Shown here in pieces: positions 56,048-64,000 of a stretch of 64,000 nt of DNA (positions within the stretch are counted from its first letter, which is position 1; each line of letters begins with the position of its first letter). The DNA lies in the NCBI RefSeq assembly GCF_900102135.1, contig NZ_FMVJ01000004.1, forward strand, positions 186,001 through 250,000, in the 5' to 3' direction. A program made the translations under genes and the position numbers. The DNA is from Microvirga guangxiensis. Lineage in GTDB: Bacteria > Pseudomonadota > Alphaproteobacteria > Rhizobiales > Beijerinckiaceae. The notes under the pieces were generated by a model. That model saw only the letters and a list, made by a program, of their open reading frames with translations, was not told where the DNA came from and did not search any database.

Positions 56048-56395
56048 GTGATTCGCTTTCTGAAGGCGCTCATTCTTCTGCCGATCGCGATTCTGGTGGT
56101 CCTGCTGGCGGTGGCGAACCGCGCTCCGGTGACCCTGTCGCTGGATCCGTTCTCGCAGCAAGCACCTGAATTCGCGGCGCAGATTCCGCTCTTCGCCGTG
56201 ATTTTCGCCGCCGTTGCGCTGGGCGTGATCATCGGCGGCACGGCAAGCTGGCTCGCTCAGGGCAAGACCCGCAAGGCCCGTCGCCGCTACCGCCGCGAGG
56301 CGGACCAGTTGCGTCACGAGACCGAGCGTCTGCGCACCCAGAATACCGCGAACCTGCCGGCCACCCTCCCATCTCCGCAATCGTCGAGCTTCTAG
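56048..56395 (+). CDS. LapA-like (DUF1049) membrane protein
   Basis: 115 residues with two membrane helices (about 4-24 and 47-68) and a basic coiled-coil tail (RKARRRYRREADQLRHETERLR), the pattern of LapA/YciS proteins, which in E. coli work with LapB in controlling lipopolysaccharide synthesis through LpxC degradation. Motif ANRAPVTLSLDPF in the periplasmic loop is typical. GTG 56048 is chosen since GAGAGG ends 6 bases earlier; a GTG two codons upstream overlaps that site. No lapB is next to it. Confidence 0.88.
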   Translation: MIRFLKALILLPIAILVVLLAVANRAPVTLSLDPFSQQAPEFAAQIPLFAVIFAAVALGVIIGGTASWLAQGKTRKARRRYRREADQLRHETERLRTQNTANLPATLPSPQSSSF

Positions 56396-56419
56396 GGCTC
56401 GCTGAACTTCATAATATCC

Positions 56420-57367
56420 ATGCGCGTCATTTCCTCCGCCGAGATCGATCGGGCTCTCACCTTTCCTGCTCTGGTCGATGCCCTGGCCGAGGCGTTTCGC
56501 AGCGACATGGTCACGCCGGTCCGGCACCACCATGAGATCGAGCGGGCAGGGGAGCATGGCACGCTCCTGCTGATGCCGTCCTGGACCGGGCCCGCAACGG
56601 GGAACGGGTTCGTCGGCGTGAAGGTGGTTTCCGTCTTCCCGGAGAACGGAAAGAAAAATCTTCCCAGCGTCATGGGCTCATACCTGCTCATGAACGGCGA
56701 AACGGGCCAGCCCATCGCTGTGCTCGACGGGACCCGCCTGACCGTATGGCGGACCGCGGCGGCCTCCGCCCTGGCCGCCCGTCACCTCGCCCGGGCCGAT
56801 GCCAACCGCATGGTGATGGTGGGATCCGGTGCGCTCGCGCCCTTCCTCATCCGCGCTCACATGAGCCAAAGGCCGATCGGCGAGGTCCGTCTATGGAACC
56901 ATCGGCCCGACAGGGCTGAGGAAGTGGCGGCTCAGCTTCGCGCCGAGGGCTTGCCCGTCACAGCCGTGACGGATCTCGAGGCGGCGGTCCGCGAGGCGGA
57001 TCTCGTCTCCTGCGCCACCCTGTCCACCGCGCCCATCGTAAAAGGCGATTGGCTGAAGGAGGGCGCGCATCTCGATCTCGTCGGGGCGTTCAACCTGAAA
57101 ATGCGGGAGGCCGACGACGAGGCCCTGCGCAGGGCGCAGGTCTTCGTGGATACGGATGCCGCCAAGTTCGAGGGCGGCGACGTAGCCGTCTCCATCCAGG
57201 CGGGCGCGATTGCCGAAGCTCATGTGCGCGGCACCCTGTTCGACCTCTGCCGCAATCCGCCGTCGCGGAACGACAAGGCGATTACCGTGTTCAAATCGGT
57301 CGGCACGGCGCTGGAGGATCTGGCTGCGGCAATGCTGGTATGGCATTTGCTGGCCAATCCGTCGTAA
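56420..57367 (+). CDS. ornithine cyclodeaminase/mu-crystallin family enzyme
   Basis: 315 residues. The NAD(P) Rossmann motif is MVMVGSGALAPFLIRAH at about 133-149; the N-terminal domain has the substrate-contact GFVGVKVVSVFPENGKKNLPS and LLMNGETGQPIAVLDGTRLTVWRTAAASALA. Family members are ornithine cyclodeaminases, alanine dehydrogenases, ketimine or 1-pyrroline-2-carboxylate reductases. As this strain encodes hydroxyproline dehydratases, reduction of 1-pyrroline-2-carboxylate is a reasonable alternative to ornithine cyclodeamination. No strong ribosome-binding site. trpF starts 9 bases after the stop. Confidence 0.85.
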   Translation: MRVISSAEIDRALTFPALVDALAEAFRSDMVTPVRHHHEIERAGEHGTLLLMPSWTGPATGNGFVGVKVVSVFPENGKKNLPSVMGSYLLMNGETGQPIAVLDGTRLTVWRTAAASALAARHLARADANRMVMVGSGALAPFLIRAHMSQRPIGEVRLWNHRPDRAEEVAAQLRAEGLPVTAVTDLEAAVREADLVSCATLSTAPIVKGDWLKEGAHLDLVGAFNLKMREADDEALRRAQVFVDTDAAKFEGGDVAVSIQAGAIAEAHVRGTLFDLCRNPPSRNDKAITVFKSVGTALEDLAAAMLVWHLLANPS

Positions 57368-57376
57368 AATGCAACA

Positions 57377-58033
57377 ATGAACAACCTGATCAAGATCTGC
57401 GGGCTCTCAAGCCCCGAAACCCTGGCCGCCGCGTTGGATGCCGGCGCGGACATGGTCGGATTCGTCCGTTATCCGAAAAGCCCTCGCCATGTGACCCTCG
57501 ATCTCGGCCACCGCCTGTCGCTGCAGGCCAAGGGCCGCGCGAAGCGCGTCGTCCTGCTGGTCGATCCCGGCGACGAGGAGATCGCCCAGGCCGTCGAGGC
57601 CATCAACCCTGACCTGATCCAGCTGCATGGGCATGAGAGCCCTGAGCGCGTCGCCGAGATCCGCTCCATGGTCAATCGTCCGGTCATGAAAGCCGTGGGC
57701 ATTGCCGAAAAGAGCGATCTGGAGGCCGTGGCTCCCTATGCGAAGGGTTCCGAGCACATCCTGCTCGACGCCAAACCCCCCAAGGCGGATGCGTTGCCCG
57801 GCGGCAACGGCGTCTCCTTCGACTGGAAGCTTCTCGACGGGCTTGACCCGGCTCTTCCCATCATGTTGTCAGGTGGCCTCAATCCTGACAACGTCGCGGA
57901 GGCTATAAGGCTGACCAGGCCGAAAGCCGTCGACGTCTCGTCGGGGGTGGAAAGCGGGCCGGGCCTCAAGGACCCGGCCAGGATCAAAGCCTTCATCCAG
58001 GCAGCCCGGACAGCATTCGCTGCCCAGCATTAA
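57377..58033 (+). CDS. trpF: phosphoribosylanthranilate isomerase
   Basis: 218 residues, a TIM barrel for the Amadori step of tryptophan synthesis. The catalytic Cys is in IKICGLSSPE (Cys8), the catalytic Asp lies in the VLLVDPGDEEI region, and phosphate-binding loops LSGGLNPDNV and VDVSSGVESGPG are complete. It follows the cyclodeaminase-family gene by 9 bases and precedes trpB by 17, as in many Hyphomicrobiales that split trp genes into trpFBA and other groups. Confidence 0.96.
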   Translation: MNNLIKICGLSSPETLAAALDAGADMVGFVRYPKSPRHVTLDLGHRLSLQAKGRAKRVVLLVDPGDEEIAQAVEAINPDLIQLHGHESPERVAEIRSMVNRPVMKAVGIAEKSDLEAVAPYAKGSEHILLDAKPPKADALPGGNGVSFDWKLLDGLDPALPIMLSGGLNPDNVAEAIRLTRPKAVDVSSGVESGPGLKDPARIKAFIQAARTAFAAQH

Positions 58034-58050
58034 AGTAATCAGGACAGGCC

Positions 58051-59268
58051 GTGTCAGCTCAAGCTCAACCCAATTCCTTCCGCATCGGTCCCGACGAGCG
58101 CGGGCATTTCGGTCAGTTCGGCGGCCGCTTCGTCGCCGAGACGCTGATGCCGAACATCCTGGAACTGGAAAAGGCCTACAACGAGGCCAGGAACGATCCG
58201 GGCTTCCACGCCGACATGGCGTATTTCTCCACCCATTACATCGGCCGTCCGAGCCCGCTCTATTACGCGGAACGCATGACCGAGCATCTCGGCGGCGCGA
58301 AGATCTACTTCAAGCGCGAGGAGCTGAACCACACCGGCGCGCACAAGGTGAACAACGTGCTCGGCCAGATCCTTCTCGCCCGCCGCATGGGCAAGAAGCG
58401 CATCATCGCCGAGACGGGTGCCGGCCAGCATGGTGTCGCCACCGCGACGCTCTGCGCGCGCTTCGGTCTCGAATGCATCGTCTACATGGGCGCGGTGGAT
58501 GTGGAGCGGCAGAAGCCGAACGTGTTCCGCATGAACATGCTGGGCGCCAAGGTCGTGCCCGTGCAGTCCGGCACGAAGACGCTCAAGGACGCCATGAACG
58601 AGGCCCTGCGCGACTGGGTCACCAACGTTGCCGACACCTTCTACTGCATCGGCACGGTGGCGGGCCCGCACCCCTATCCCGCCATGGTGCGCGACTTCCA
58701 GTGCGTGATCGGCGACGAGACGCGCAAGCAGATGATGGAGGCGGAAGGCCGCCTGCCGGATTCGCTCGTCGCCTGCATCGGCGGCGGCTCCAACGCCATC
58801 GGCCTGTTCCACCCGTTCCTCGACGACAAGGATGTGGAGATCTACGGCGTGGAAGCCGCGGGCCACGGCCTCGACAAGCTGCACGCCGCCTCGCTCACGG
58901 GCGGACGCCCCGGCGTGCTGCACGGCAACCGCACCTATCTCCTCATGAACGAGGACGGGCAGATCAGCGATGCCCATTCCATCTCCGCCGGTCTCGACTA
59001 TCCCGGCATCGGTCCCGAGCACGCCTGGCTGCATGAGATGGGCCGCGTGACCTACATCTCCGCCACCGACGACGAGGCGCTGGAAGCCTTCCAGCTCTGC
59101 TCGCGCCTCGAGGGCATCCTGCCCGCGCTGGAGCCCAGCCACGCCCTCGCCAAGGTCATCGAACTCGCGCCCAAGAAGCCGAAGGATCACCTGATGGTGG
59201 TCAACATCTCAGGCCGCGGCGACAAGGACCTGTTCCAGATCGCGGAGCATCTGGGGAATAAGCTTTGA
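58051..59268 (+). CDS. trpB: tryptophan synthase beta subunit
   Basis: 405 residues, PLP enzyme joining indole and serine. The PLP Lys is K99 in [21 protein letters not shown], the phosphate-binding [12 protein letters not shown] and the C-terminal AIEL-like segment [25 protein letters not shown] are present. Start is GTG 58051 with AGGACAGG upstream. trpA, normally next, is displaced about 900 bases by a frameshifted small gene and an opposite-strand gene; the alpha subunit is still intact. Confidence 0.97.
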   Translation: MSAQAQPNSFRIGPDERGHFGQFGGRFVAETLMPNILELEKAYNEARNDPGFHADMAYFSTHYIGRPSPLYYAERMTEHLGGAKIYFKREELNHTGAHKVNNVLGQILLARRMGKKRIIAETGAGQHGVATATLCARFGLECIVYMGAVDVERQKPNVFRMNMLGAKVVPVQSGTKTLKDAMNEALRDWVTNVADTFYCIGTVAGPHPYPAMVRDFQCVIGDETRKQMMEAEGRLPDSLVACIGGGSNAIGLFHPFLDDKDVEIYGVEAAGHGLDKLHAASLTGGRPGVLHGNRTYLLMNEDGQISDAHSISAGLDYPGIGPEHAWLHEMGRVTYISATDDEALEAFQLCSRLEGILPALEPSHALAKVIELAPKKPKDHLMVVNISGRGDKDLFQIAEHLGNKL

Positions 59269-59518
59269 ACCTGACGCCCCGCCACGATGAATTGCTGACC
59301 GTCGGGGAGGCATTCCAAGCCTTGCATAAGTTCATCGAGGCTGGTGGATCCGAGGCGGTAAAACATCGGACGACGCGCTTTGGCTCTATGCAGCGACCAC
59401 GCTCGGGCGCACCTTAGCAGGGGATCCGATCACATCCGACCCTGCGATGTGGCAGGACTTCCTCGATGCCGTGGATCAAGCCAAGCGTGATCCGTTCTGG
59501 ATCAATAACGAGAGGTGA
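59265..59518 (+). pseudogene. frameshifted small gene after trpB
   Basis: A frame beginning TTG 59265 (overlapping the trpB stop) reads [26 protein letters not shown] and then runs into a stop near 59415. Another frame picks up from about 59345 with RGGKTSDDALWLYAATTLGR and continues LAGDPITSDPAMWQDFLDAVDQ to KRDPFWINNER and a stop at 59518. Joined by one indel near 59335-59355 they would give a plausible ~80-residue helical, acidic protein. No ATG is present at the front. It may be a decayed gene, a sequencing error or, less likely, programmed frameshifting. Family not recognised. Confidence 0.55.
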
Positions 59519-59527
59519 AGGGCGTAG

Positions 59528-60064
59528 TTAAGAGTGCTTTGTGCAATCCGAGCGGGATAGCACAACTATAAAGTGCTCAGAATACACAATTTGTCCTTGG
59601 CGTACTATCTTCATGATGTAGTGGCCAGGGACCAGTTCGTGAGATTCGTCAAAATGCCAGCCTGTATATAAGGGTTGGTGTGAAAGGTTCATCGACCAGG
59701 ACTCGACAGTTCGGGTGCGTCCATCAAGGCTGGTGTATGGCGGATGATGTAATTCAACTTCCACTGGAAGGTGCGTCCCGTTCGCTCCTGTGTGTTTAAG
59801 CAGGAGGCCCATCCGAGTTCCAAGCTTCGCAGTAATACAGTTGGTCCAGCGCACAAGCTTGTTGGTTTCAACTTTTGAAAAGAGTTCTACGACGTTTTCA
59901 GGTGGGGCTTGGCTGTCGCCCGGCGGAGGCCCAAACTCACCAAAGGCAATAATTTGTATGTATGTTGCCTCTGCCTGGACAGCGCTCATCATTGATCCTA
60001 ATGCGCAGGCAGCGACAGCCGTTCTTAGCGAGAAGAAAGTAAAGGTCTTGGATAATAAGAGCAT
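59528..60064 (-). CDS. exported DUF3859-like protein
   Basis: 178 residues. A signal peptide (TAVAACALGSMMSAVQA, cleavage about residue 31) targets it to the periplasm. The body, KLGTRMGLLLKHTG...PVEVELHHPP, HFDESHELVPGHYIMKIV and YSEHFIVV, fits the beta-sandwich DUF3859 family as I remember it; function unknown. It lies opposite to the trp genes, between trpB and trpA, and its composition is clearly richer in A/T than its surroundings, suggesting insertion by transfer. AAGGAG precedes the ATG and overlaps a small palindrome. Confidence 0.72.
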   Translation of the reverse strand: MLLLSKTFTFFSLRTAVAACALGSMMSAVQAEATYIQIIAFGEFGPPPGDSQAPPENVVELFSKVETNKLVRWTNCITAKLGTRMGLLLKHTGANGTHLPVEVELHHPPYTSLDGRTRTVESWSMNLSHQPLYTGWHFDESHELVPGHYIMKIVRQGQIVYSEHFIVVLSRSDCTKHS

Positions 60065-60077
60065 GGTTAGGCTTCTC

Positions 60078-60093
60078 CTTAGAGGACTCTAAG
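60078..60093 (-). promoter_or_regulatory. palindrome overlapping the DUF3859-like gene's leader
   Basis: CTTAGAG-TC-CTCTAAG on the minus strand, directly followed by GAG so that AAGGAG forms the ribosome-binding site. It could be an operator or an RNA hairpin that limits ribosome access. Confidence 0.4.
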
Positions 60094-60169
60094 TGATACT
60101 TTGATGCATTGTGTGGCGATGCGATATCCCTGTCCACATCCCGCAAAACCCGTGCTAAACACCCCGCCC

Positions 60170-61009
60170 ATGACCAAGCGCATCGAAGCCCGTTTTGAAC
60201 AATGCCGTGCGGAAGGCCGCGCCGCTCTCGTCACGTACATCATGGCGGGCGACCCGGACCCGGAAACCTCGCTCGAAATCCTCAAGAGCCTGCCCAAGGC
60301 GGGCGCGGATATCGTGGAATTCGGCCTGCCCTTTACCGATCCCATGGCCGACGGCCCGGCGATCCAGGCCGCTGGCCTGCGCGCCCTGAAAGTGGGGCAG
60401 GACACGGTGAAAACCCTCGATCTCATCCGCCGCTTCCGCGCGGAGGATCGGGATACGCCTGTGATCCTCATGGGCTATTTCAACCCGCTCTACGTCTATG
60501 GCGTCGACCGCTTCCTCGCTGACGCTAAGGAAGTCGGCGTCGACGGTCTCATCATCGTGGACCTGCCGCCGGAAGAGGACGACGAGTTGTGCCTTCCGGC
60601 GTTGAAGGCAGGGTTGGCCTTCATCCGTCTTGCAACTCCGACCACGGACGATGCGCGTCTTCCGGCGGTGCTCGCCAATACGGCAGGGTTCGTTTATTAC
60701 GTTTCGATCACCGGCATCACCGGCGCGGCGACCCCGGATTTCGGCAAGGTCGCCTCGGCGGTGGAGCGCATCAAGCATCATACGCCCCTGCCCGTCGTGG
60801 TGGGCTTCGGCGTGAAGAGCGGCGCGCATGCGGCGGCGGTGGCCAAGGGCGCCGACGGCGTCGTGGTCGGTTCGGCTCTCATCGACGTGCTGAAGGGCAC
60901 GCTCGATGCGGAAGGCCGCGCCACCTCGCGCTCGGTCGAGGCCGTCACCACATTGGTGAAGGAATTGAGCGAAGGCGTGCGCTCGGTGTCGAAGCGCGCG
61001 GCTGCGTAA
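60170..61009 (+). CDS. trpA: tryptophan synthase alpha subunit
   Basis: 279 residues, the TIM barrel that releases indole from indole-3-glycerol phosphate. Catalytic Glu50 is in [10 protein letters not shown] and Asp61 in MADGPAIQ; phosphate loops VSITGITGA and [10 protein letters not shown] are complete. ATG 60170 gives the family length; the frame stays open upstream to 60101 without similarity. Its promoter must lie in the ~105 bases shared with the divergent DUF3859-like gene, since the latter breaks the usual trpBA transcript. A dispersed repeat separates it from accD. Confidence 0.96.
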   Translation: MTKRIEARFEQCRAEGRAALVTYIMAGDPDPETSLEILKSLPKAGADIVEFGLPFTDPMADGPAIQAAGLRALKVGQDTVKTLDLIRRFRAEDRDTPVILMGYFNPLYVYGVDRFLADAKEVGVDGLIIVDLPPEEDDELCLPALKAGLAFIRLATPTTDDARLPAVLANTAGFVYYVSITGITGAATPDFGKVASAVERIKHHTPLPVVVGFGVKSGAHAAAVAKGADGVVVGSALIDVLKGTLDAEGRATSRSVEAVTTLVKELSEGVRSVSKRAAA

Positions 61010-61023
61010 GAACAATATCAGGA

Positions 61024-61132
61024 CCTCATCCTGAGGAGCCGCTGGAAGCGGCGTCTCGAAGGATGGTCCAGTGGGCGCTGGAGACGCCCTCGTCCTTCGA
61101 GACGGTGCTGCGCACCTCCTCACAGGATGAGG
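61024..61132. repeat. dispersed palindromic repeat (CATCCTGAG family), copy 2
   Basis: CCTCATCCTGAGGAG at the left and CTCCTCACAGGATGAGG at the right are inverted; inside, CGTCTCGAAGGA and TCCTTCGAGACGG pair as well. Arrangement and ends match 54377-54478. It fills the trpA-accD gap. Confidence 0.75.
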
Positions 61133-61166
61133 GCTCAAGACAGAGCCTCTGAAAAGGAAGCAAGCG

Positions 61167-62069
61167 ATGAACTGGATTTCCGAAGTCGTCCGTCCGAAGA
61201 TCAAGACGCTCTTCAAGCGCGAGACGCCGGACAATCTCTGGATCAAGTGCCCGGATACGGGACAGGTCGTGTTCCACAAGGACGTGGAAGCGAACCAGTG
61301 GGTGATCCCCGGCTCCAACCACCACATGCGCATCTCCGCGACACAGCGCCTGCAGCTCATGTTCGACGGCGGTACATGGCTCGATGTGGCGCTTCCTGAG
61401 GTGGCCGTCGATCCGCTGAAGTTCCGCGACGAGAAGAGATATATCGATCGCCTGAAGGATGCCCGCGCCAAGACCGGCCAGCAGGATGCCTTCAAGGTGG
61501 GCTTCGGCCGCGTCGAAGATCTGCCGATGACCATTGCCGTGCAGGATTTCGGCTTCATGGGCGGCTCGCTCGGTATGGCGGCTGGTGAGGCTTTCGTGAA
61601 GGGGGCCGAGACCGCCCTCGACAAGAAGACTCCTTACGTGCTCTTCGCCGGTTCCGGCGGCGCGCGCATGCAGGAGGGCATTCTCTCCCTCATGCAGATG
61701 CCGCGCACCACGGTGGCGATCCGCCGCCTGCGCGATGCGAAGCTGCCCTACATCGTGGTGCTCACGAACCCCACCACCGGCGGCGTCACCGCGTCCTATG
61801 CGATGCTGGGCGATGTGCATCTCGCCGAGCCCGGTGCGCTCATCGGCTTTGCCGGCCCGCGCGTGATCGAGCAGACCATTCGCGAGAAGCTGCCCGATGG
61901 CTTCCAGCGCTCCGAGTACCTGAAGGAGCACGGGATGGTGGACATGGTCGTCCATCGCCATGATCTGAAGCCGACCATCGCCCGCCTGTCGCGCCTCTTC
62001 ATGAAGGCTCCTGCGGCTGCTCCGACCGCAAGCACGAGCACGGGCGCCGTAGCGGCTGCCGCCGAGTAA
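61167..62069 (+). CDS. accD: acetyl-CoA carboxylase carboxyltransferase subunit beta
   Basis: 300 residues. The carboxyltransferase core is plain ([73 protein letters not shown]). With AccA it transfers CO2 from carboxybiotin to acetyl-CoA to begin fatty-acid synthesis. E. coli AccD has a C4 zinc finger at the N-terminus; here only the first Cys remains ([25 protein letters not shown]) and later positions are Gly/Ser/Asn, as I recall for other alphaproteobacteria. AAGGAAG precedes the ATG. accD-folC are adjacent as usual. Confidence 0.96.
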   Translation: MNWISEVVRPKIKTLFKRETPDNLWIKCPDTGQVVFHKDVEANQWVIPGSNHHMRISATQRLQLMFDGGTWLDVALPEVAVDPLKFRDEKRYIDRLKDARAKTGQQDAFKVGFGRVEDLPMTIAVQDFGFMGGSLGMAAGEAFVKGAETALDKKTPYVLFAGSGGARMQEGILSLMQMPRTTVAIRRLRDAKLPYIVVLTNPTTGGVTASYAMLGDVHLAEPGALIGFAGPRVIEQTIREKLPDGFQRSEYLKEHGMVDMVVHRHDLKPTIARLSRLFMKAPAAAPTASTSTGAVAAAAE

Positions 62070-62137
62070 TTTTTATTTCGCGTGATCGTGTCGAAAAACC
62101 GGGTTCCACTTTTTCGGATCATGCTTGGAGCAGGGCG

Positions 62138-63463
62138 ATGGATTCCTCAGATGCGCTGATTGCGCGCTTTCTCGCCCTGCACCCGAAGACCATCGATCTG
62201 TCGCTCGGGCGCATCCAGCGCCTTCTGGGCCAGCTTGGGAATCCCGAGCGGCGTCTGCCGCCCGTGCTCCATGTGGCGGGGACCAACGGCAAGGGCTCCA
62301 CCATCGCCTTCATGCGGGCGATCCTGGAAAGCGCGGGGCTCGCCGTTCACGTCTATACCTCGCCGCATCTCGTGCGCTTCCATGAGCGCATCCGCCTCGG
62401 CCGTTTCGGCGGCGGACGTTATGTGACAGAGGATCGTCTGGTCGAAGCCTTCCGCCGCTGCGAGGCGGTGAACGCGGGCGAGCCGATCACCGTGTTCGAG
62501 ATCACCACCGCCGCCGCGCTTCTGATCTTCGCGGAAGAACCCGCCGACGTGCTGCTGCTTGAAGTGGGCCTCGGCGGCCGGTTCGATGCCACGAACGTCA
62601 TCGACAGGCCGGCTGCCTCCGTCGTCACGCCCATCGGTCACGATCACGCGGAATATCTCGGCACGACCCTGCAGGCGATTGCGAAGGAGAAGGCGGGCAT
62701 CTTCAAGCGTGGATGCCCGGCGATCATCGCGCCGCAGGATTACGCGGAAGCCGATCAGACGCTTTTCAGCGAGGCGGAACGCATCGGCGCATCGCCAATC
62801 ATTATTGGCCAGCAGGATTTCTCCGTGCATGAGGAGGGCGGACGCCTCGTCTATCAGGACGAGAAGGGCCTGCTCGATCTGCCGCGCCCGAAGCTCATCG
62901 GGCGGCATCAATTCACTAATGCGGGCACGGCGATCGCGGCCCTGCGCGCAGCGGGATTCGAGTCGTTCGAGACTGCGGCCTTCGAGGCCGGAGTCAGCCG
63001 CGCCGAGTGGCCCGGACGCCTGCAGCGCCTCTCCAAAGGCCGCCTGCCGGAGATCGCGCCTCCCGGATGCGAGCTGTGGGTCGACGGCGGTCACAACCCC
63101 GATGGCGCGCGCGTGCTGGCCGCTGCCATGGCCGACCAGAGCGAACGCTCCGACGCGCCGCTCGTGCTGATCGCCGGCATGCTCGGCACCAAGGACAGCC
63201 AGGCCTTCTTCAAGAATTTTGCCGGCCTTGCGCGCGAGGTGATCGCGGTGCCGATCTCAGGCCAGATCGCCGCGCGTCCGGCGGAAGAAGTGGCAGCCAT
63301 CGCAGCGAGCGTGGGACTCACCACTTCCATCGCGCCGAGCGTCGAATCCGCGCTCGCTTCGCTGCATAATTATGTTTGGGACCGTCCGCCCCGTGTCCTG
63401 ATCTGCGGATCGCTCTATCTGGCAGGTGAGGTGCTGGCAGCCAATGGAACGCTGCCTGAATAA
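62138..63463 (+). CDS. folC: bifunctional folylpolyglutamate/dihydrofolate synthase
   Basis: 441 residues. The Mur-ligase-like ATP-binding loop is VAGTNGKGSTIAFM, the second folate/Mg region HVYTSPHLVRFHERIRL, then LLLEVGLGGRFDATNV and the C-terminal domain with WVDGGHNPDGARVL. It adds glutamate to dihydropteroate and tetrahydrofolate. GGAGCAGGGCG precedes the ATG. It lies 68 bases after accD on the same strand and 11 bases before the VOC gene, and the convergent trxA lies just beyond. Confidence 0.96.
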   Translation: MDSSDALIARFLALHPKTIDLSLGRIQRLLGQLGNPERRLPPVLHVAGTNGKGSTIAFMRAILESAGLAVHVYTSPHLVRFHERIRLGRFGGGRYVTEDRLVEAFRRCEAVNAGEPITVFEITTAAALLIFAEEPADVLLLEVGLGGRFDATNVIDRPAASVVTPIGHDHAEYLGTTLQAIAKEKAGIFKRGCPAIIAPQDYAEADQTLFSEAERIGASPIIIGQQDFSVHEEGGRLVYQDEKGLLDLPRPKLIGRHQFTNAGTAIAALRAAGFESFETAAFEAGVSRAEWPGRLQRLSKGRLPEIAPPGCELWVDGGHNPDGARVLAAAMADQSERSDAPLVLIAGMLGTKDSQAFFKNFAGLAREVIAVPISGQIAARPAEEVAAIAASVGLTTSIAPSVESALASLHNYVWDRPPRVLICGSLYLAGEVLAANGTLPE

Positions 63464-63474
63464 GGATAGCGGCC

Positions 63475-63879
63475 ATGGCCACCAAAATCTTCGTCAACCT
63501 GCCGGTGAAGGATCTTCAGCGGTCGGTGCGCTTCTTCAAGGCGATGGGCTTTGGCCTCGATCCCGAGTTCACCGATGAGAGCGCCGCCTGCATGGTGATT
63601 TCGGACGACATCTTCGTCATGCTGCTGACGCAGGCGAAGTACCGGGACTCCACCCGCAGGCCCAGCGCGGAAGCTGCTCCGATGTCAGGGCTGACGTCTT
63701 TGTCCGTCGAGAGCAGGGCGCGCGTGAACCAGCTGGTCGACAGAGCCGTGGCTCAGGGCGGCCACGAGGTACGGGAGCCGGAAGATCACGGCTTCATGTT
63801 CGGACGCAGCTTCAGCGATCTCGACGGGCATATCTGGGAGATCGTCTACATGGATCAGAGCGCGATGGATCGGCGCTGA
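63475..63879 (+). CDS. VOC (glyoxalase/bleomycin-resistance) family protein
   Basis: 134 residues, a close relative of the VOC protein at 7701-8132: VNLPVKDLQRSVRFFKAMGFG, CMVISDDIFVMLLTQAKY and GRSFSDLDGHIWEIVYMD match its INLPVADLDR, CMVFSDTIHAMLLTQDKF and GRSFEDPDGHIWEIMWMD. A metal-dependent role on a small molecule is expected but no substrate is known. It follows folC by 11 bases and probably shares its transcript. A terminator follows. Confidence 0.9.
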   Translation: MATKIFVNLPVKDLQRSVRFFKAMGFGLDPEFTDESAACMVISDDIFVMLLTQAKYRDSTRRPSAEAAPMSGLTSLSVESRARVNQLVDRAVAQGGHEVREPEDHGFMFGRSFSDLDGHIWEIVYMDQSAMDRR

Positions 63880-63883
63880 TGAA

Positions 63884-63910
63884 AAAGGGGCCCGAGGGCC
63901 CCTTTCGTGT
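63884..63910. terminator. convergent terminator
   Basis: A GC-rich palindrome (63884-63893 with 63896-63905) with A on one side and T on the other, between the VOC gene and convergent trxA. Confidence 0.8.
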
Positions 63911-63928
63911 TCCGGATTTCTGAGCCGA

Positions 63929-64000
63929 TCAGGCGGAAGCCTGGATCCACTTGGTCAGGTCGCCCTTGGGAGCGGCGCCGATCTTCTGAGCCACCACCTG
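63929..64000 (-). CDS. trxA: thioredoxin, C-terminal end
   Basis: Only the last 23 codons are inside the window. They read QVVAQKIGAAPKGDLTKWIQ followed by three residues and a TGA, matching the last strand and helix of thioredoxin (compare E. coli KVGALSKGQLKEFLDANLA). The active-site CGPC lies outside. Its position after folC on the opposite strand is common in Hyphomicrobiales. Confidence 0.85.
   Translation of the reverse strand, partial: QVVAQKIGAAPKGDLTKWIQASA

Overview
The window is a high-GC chromosomal segment of an alphaproteobacterium. The best fit is order Hyphomicrobiales (Rhizobiales), probably close to Methylobacteriaceae/Microvirga. The reasons are the order rpsT-dnaA-dnaN-recF-gyrB beside mutM/ubiE-ubiB-coaBC-dut, the trpF-trpB-trpA-accD-folC-trxA block, an AccD without an intact C4 zinc finger, GANTC (CcrM) site clustering next to dnaA, and promoter sequences of the GGAAC-N16-CGTT (EcfG) type. 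The genus is inference only; no rRNA or tRNA gene was seen.

Layout. 1-6.5 kb: the end of an EAL phosphodiesterase, a QueD-like protein lacking the expected catalytic cysteine, a MipA/OmpV porin-like protein, a TSUP exporter, then a SemiSWEET-HAD pair, a BON protein, an HNH nuclease and a patatin, three of which have EcfG-like promoters. 6.6-9.65 kb: an HxlR-type regulator divergent from four small enzymes (VOC, YCII, DUF1428, PhnB-like), the whole set bracketed by two same-orientation copies of a ~250-bp element with 21-bp terminal inverted repeats. 9.7-17.8 kb: a GntR/FCD regulator divergent from a six-gene hydroxyproline catabolic operon that appears to cover trans-4-, trans-3- and cis-3-hydroxyproline; one member of the proline racemase family has Ser/Thr where catalytic Cys residues are expected. 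17.9-19.7 kb: an Aer-like PAS protein overlapping a soluble-facing MCP.

19.8-29.4 kb is the replication block on the minus strand (gyrB, LysE exporter, a membrane protein, recF, dnaN, dnaA), followed by a ~945-bp non-coding region with a perfect DnaA box, nine GANTC sites in 258 bp and a nested palindrome, then rpsT. This is the candidate oriC and/or cell-cycle-controlled dnaA promoter. 29.5-33.1 kb: TSUP exporter, enoyl-CoA hydratase, DUF2189 protein and mutM; divergent from mutM is ubiE-ubiB-coaBC-dut, then an Rrf2 regulator with cysK.

38.8-40 kb holds four tandem, small, very hydrophilic and apparently disordered proteins. 40-43 kb: a GST and typA. 43.1-45.1 kb: an RTX protein with an A/T-richer body joined to a host-like RTX tail, with a 14-bp perfect inverted repeat near the join. 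45.5-52.3 kb: an exported TPR protein, a serine hydrolase, a MOSC protein, a lipoprotein, argG, an HCCA-isomerase-like protein and an orphan. 52.5-57.4 kb: rpsA, sppA, ihfB, a LapA-like protein and an ornithine cyclodeaminase family enzyme. 57.4-64 kb: the trp genes interrupted between trpB and trpA by a frameshifted small gene and an A/T-richer DUF3859-like gene on the other strand, then accD, folC, a VOC protein and the 3' end of trxA.

The clearest functional units are the hydroxyproline regulon, the repeat-flanked HxlR cassette, the replication-initiation region and a set of likely general-stress genes.
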